The position numbers and the translations under genes are program-made. This document shows positions 6,383-6,585 of a stretch of 6,585 nt of DNA, in pieces. Source of the DNA: an uncultured Porphyromonas sp. GTDB lineage: Bacteria > Bacteroidota > Bacteroidia > Bacteroidales > Porphyromonadaceae. Location: the NCBI RefSeq assembly GCF_902489635.1, contig NZ_CABUAN010000061.1:1-6585 (forward strand), given 5' to 3'. Under the pieces are notes generated by a model. The model did no database searches, had not been told where the DNA came from, and saw nothing but the letters and a program-made list of their open reading frames with translations. Within the stretch, counting starts at the first letter, position 1, and each line of letters starts with the position of its first letter.

Positions 6383-6449
6383 TTGTGGGTCGGACTAGAC
6401 GCAGCTTATAGTTACAGCTCCAGTCCGACCTCCCACAATGGGGAGGTCG
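6383..6449. other. Overlapping, mutually exclusive hairpins
   Basis: GGTCGGACT (6388-6396) pairs with AGTCCGACC (6422-6430), and the helix resumes with TTGTG (6383-6387) against CACAA (6434-6438) after a bulge. The perfect alternative CGACCTCCC (6426-6434) with GGGAGGTCG (6441-6449) and a 6-base loop uses part of the same strand, so only one can form. It lies between the two copies of the two-hairpin element. Confidence 0.6.
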
Positions 6450-6471
6450 CTTACTTCACATGGCACTCCTA

Positions 6472-6537
6472 CCCCCAGTCGTTCGGGGCGTAGCCCCTCC
6501 GACTGGGGGCTATGATTCGTCCGACCGCAAGCGGTCG
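6472..6537 (-). other. Two-hairpin structured element, copy 2 (inverted)
   Basis: On the minus strand it has hairpin A' (CGACCGC/GCGGTCG, 6522-6537), the same 14-base GACGAATCATAGCC, and hairpin B'. B' has outer stem CCCCCAGTCG/CGACTGGGGG, internal loop GA/GAA and inner stem GGGGC/GCCCC with loop TAC. Its order, linker, internal loop and inner stem match copy 1, while the outer stem differs by four consecutive compensated pairs. Confidence 0.7.
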
Positions 6538-6540
6538 TAT

Positions 6541-6577
6541 CGCTCCGATCCCTCCGATTGTTCCGATTCACTCCGAT
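6541..6577 (-). repeat. Four TCCGAT-ended 9-10-bp repeats
   Basis: The units CGCTCCGAT, CCCTCCGAT, TGTTCCGAT and TCACTCCGAT (9, 9, 9 and 10 bp) are degenerate reverse complements of the ATCGGA-containing nonamers at 6158-6220, and also follow a hairpin A. They mirror that tract on the other side of the hairpin cluster. Confidence 0.7.
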
Positions 6578-6585
6578 ACCTCTAA

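Larger units (their letters stand above)
6039..6585. other. Gene-free, repeat-dense intergenic region
   Basis: I find no convincing gene here. The one longer plus-strand frame (6037-6243) is made largely of tandem repeats. The segment 6039-6122 has no recognisable feature apart from AT-rich TATATATAATAATG near 6098-6111. From 6123 to the end it is almost entirely tandem repeats and hairpins, described separately. A small extra hairpin CGATA/TATCG sits at 6362-6377. GTGGGTCGGA occurs at 6318 and 6385, and GCAGCTTAT at 6367 and 6401, as direct repeats. Confidence 0.7.

Overview
The window reads as a chromosomal piece of a Bacteroidota bacterium, most likely Porphyromonas or a close relative. 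The grounds are TAnnTTTG-type -7 promoter elements with a -33 TTG, start codons without a clear Shine-Dalgarno sequence, Bacteroidota lipoprotein signals, a DUF5689/BACON lipoprotein pair next to a TonB-dependent receptor with an N-terminal carboxypeptidase-regulatory-like domain, and repeat-rich intergenic DNA. The genus is an inference; no marker gene fixes it.

Core (308-5681, minus strand): a three-gene operon. A promoter at 5654-5681 and a 5'-UTR hairpin at 5623-5645 precede a 916-residue TonB-dependent outer-membrane receptor. After 15 bases comes a 275-residue DUF5689 lipoprotein. After 55 bases comes a 542-residue lipoprotein with BACON, DUF5689-like and jelly-roll-like domains joined by an Asn/Pro/Asp linker. 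The two lipoproteins share a paralogous C-terminal motif. The likely picture is one cell-surface system: the lipoproteins bind a ligand or substrate on the outside and the receptor imports it using TonB energy. There is no SusD homologue, and the substrate cannot be read from the sequence. A long-armed hairpin at 202-281 followed by a T tract is the likely end of the operon.

Upstream (5741-5973, minus strand): a tRNA-Val(GAC) gene with its own promoter and a terminator-like hairpin separating it from the operon.

Edges: both flanks hold unusual repeat DNA. An exact 30-bp palindromic repeat occurs at 106-135 and, inverted, at 6008-6037. At the left it lies in a chain of hairpins that is also an open reading frame running off the window. 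On the right, 6123-6257 is a composite minisatellite (5x7, 7x9 and 5x7 bp). 6286-6537 contains two inverted copies of a two-hairpin element whose stems differ by compensatory changes, surrounding a segment that can fold in two mutually exclusive ways. This repeat cluster, with base-pairing conserved over sequence, is the least explained part of the window.
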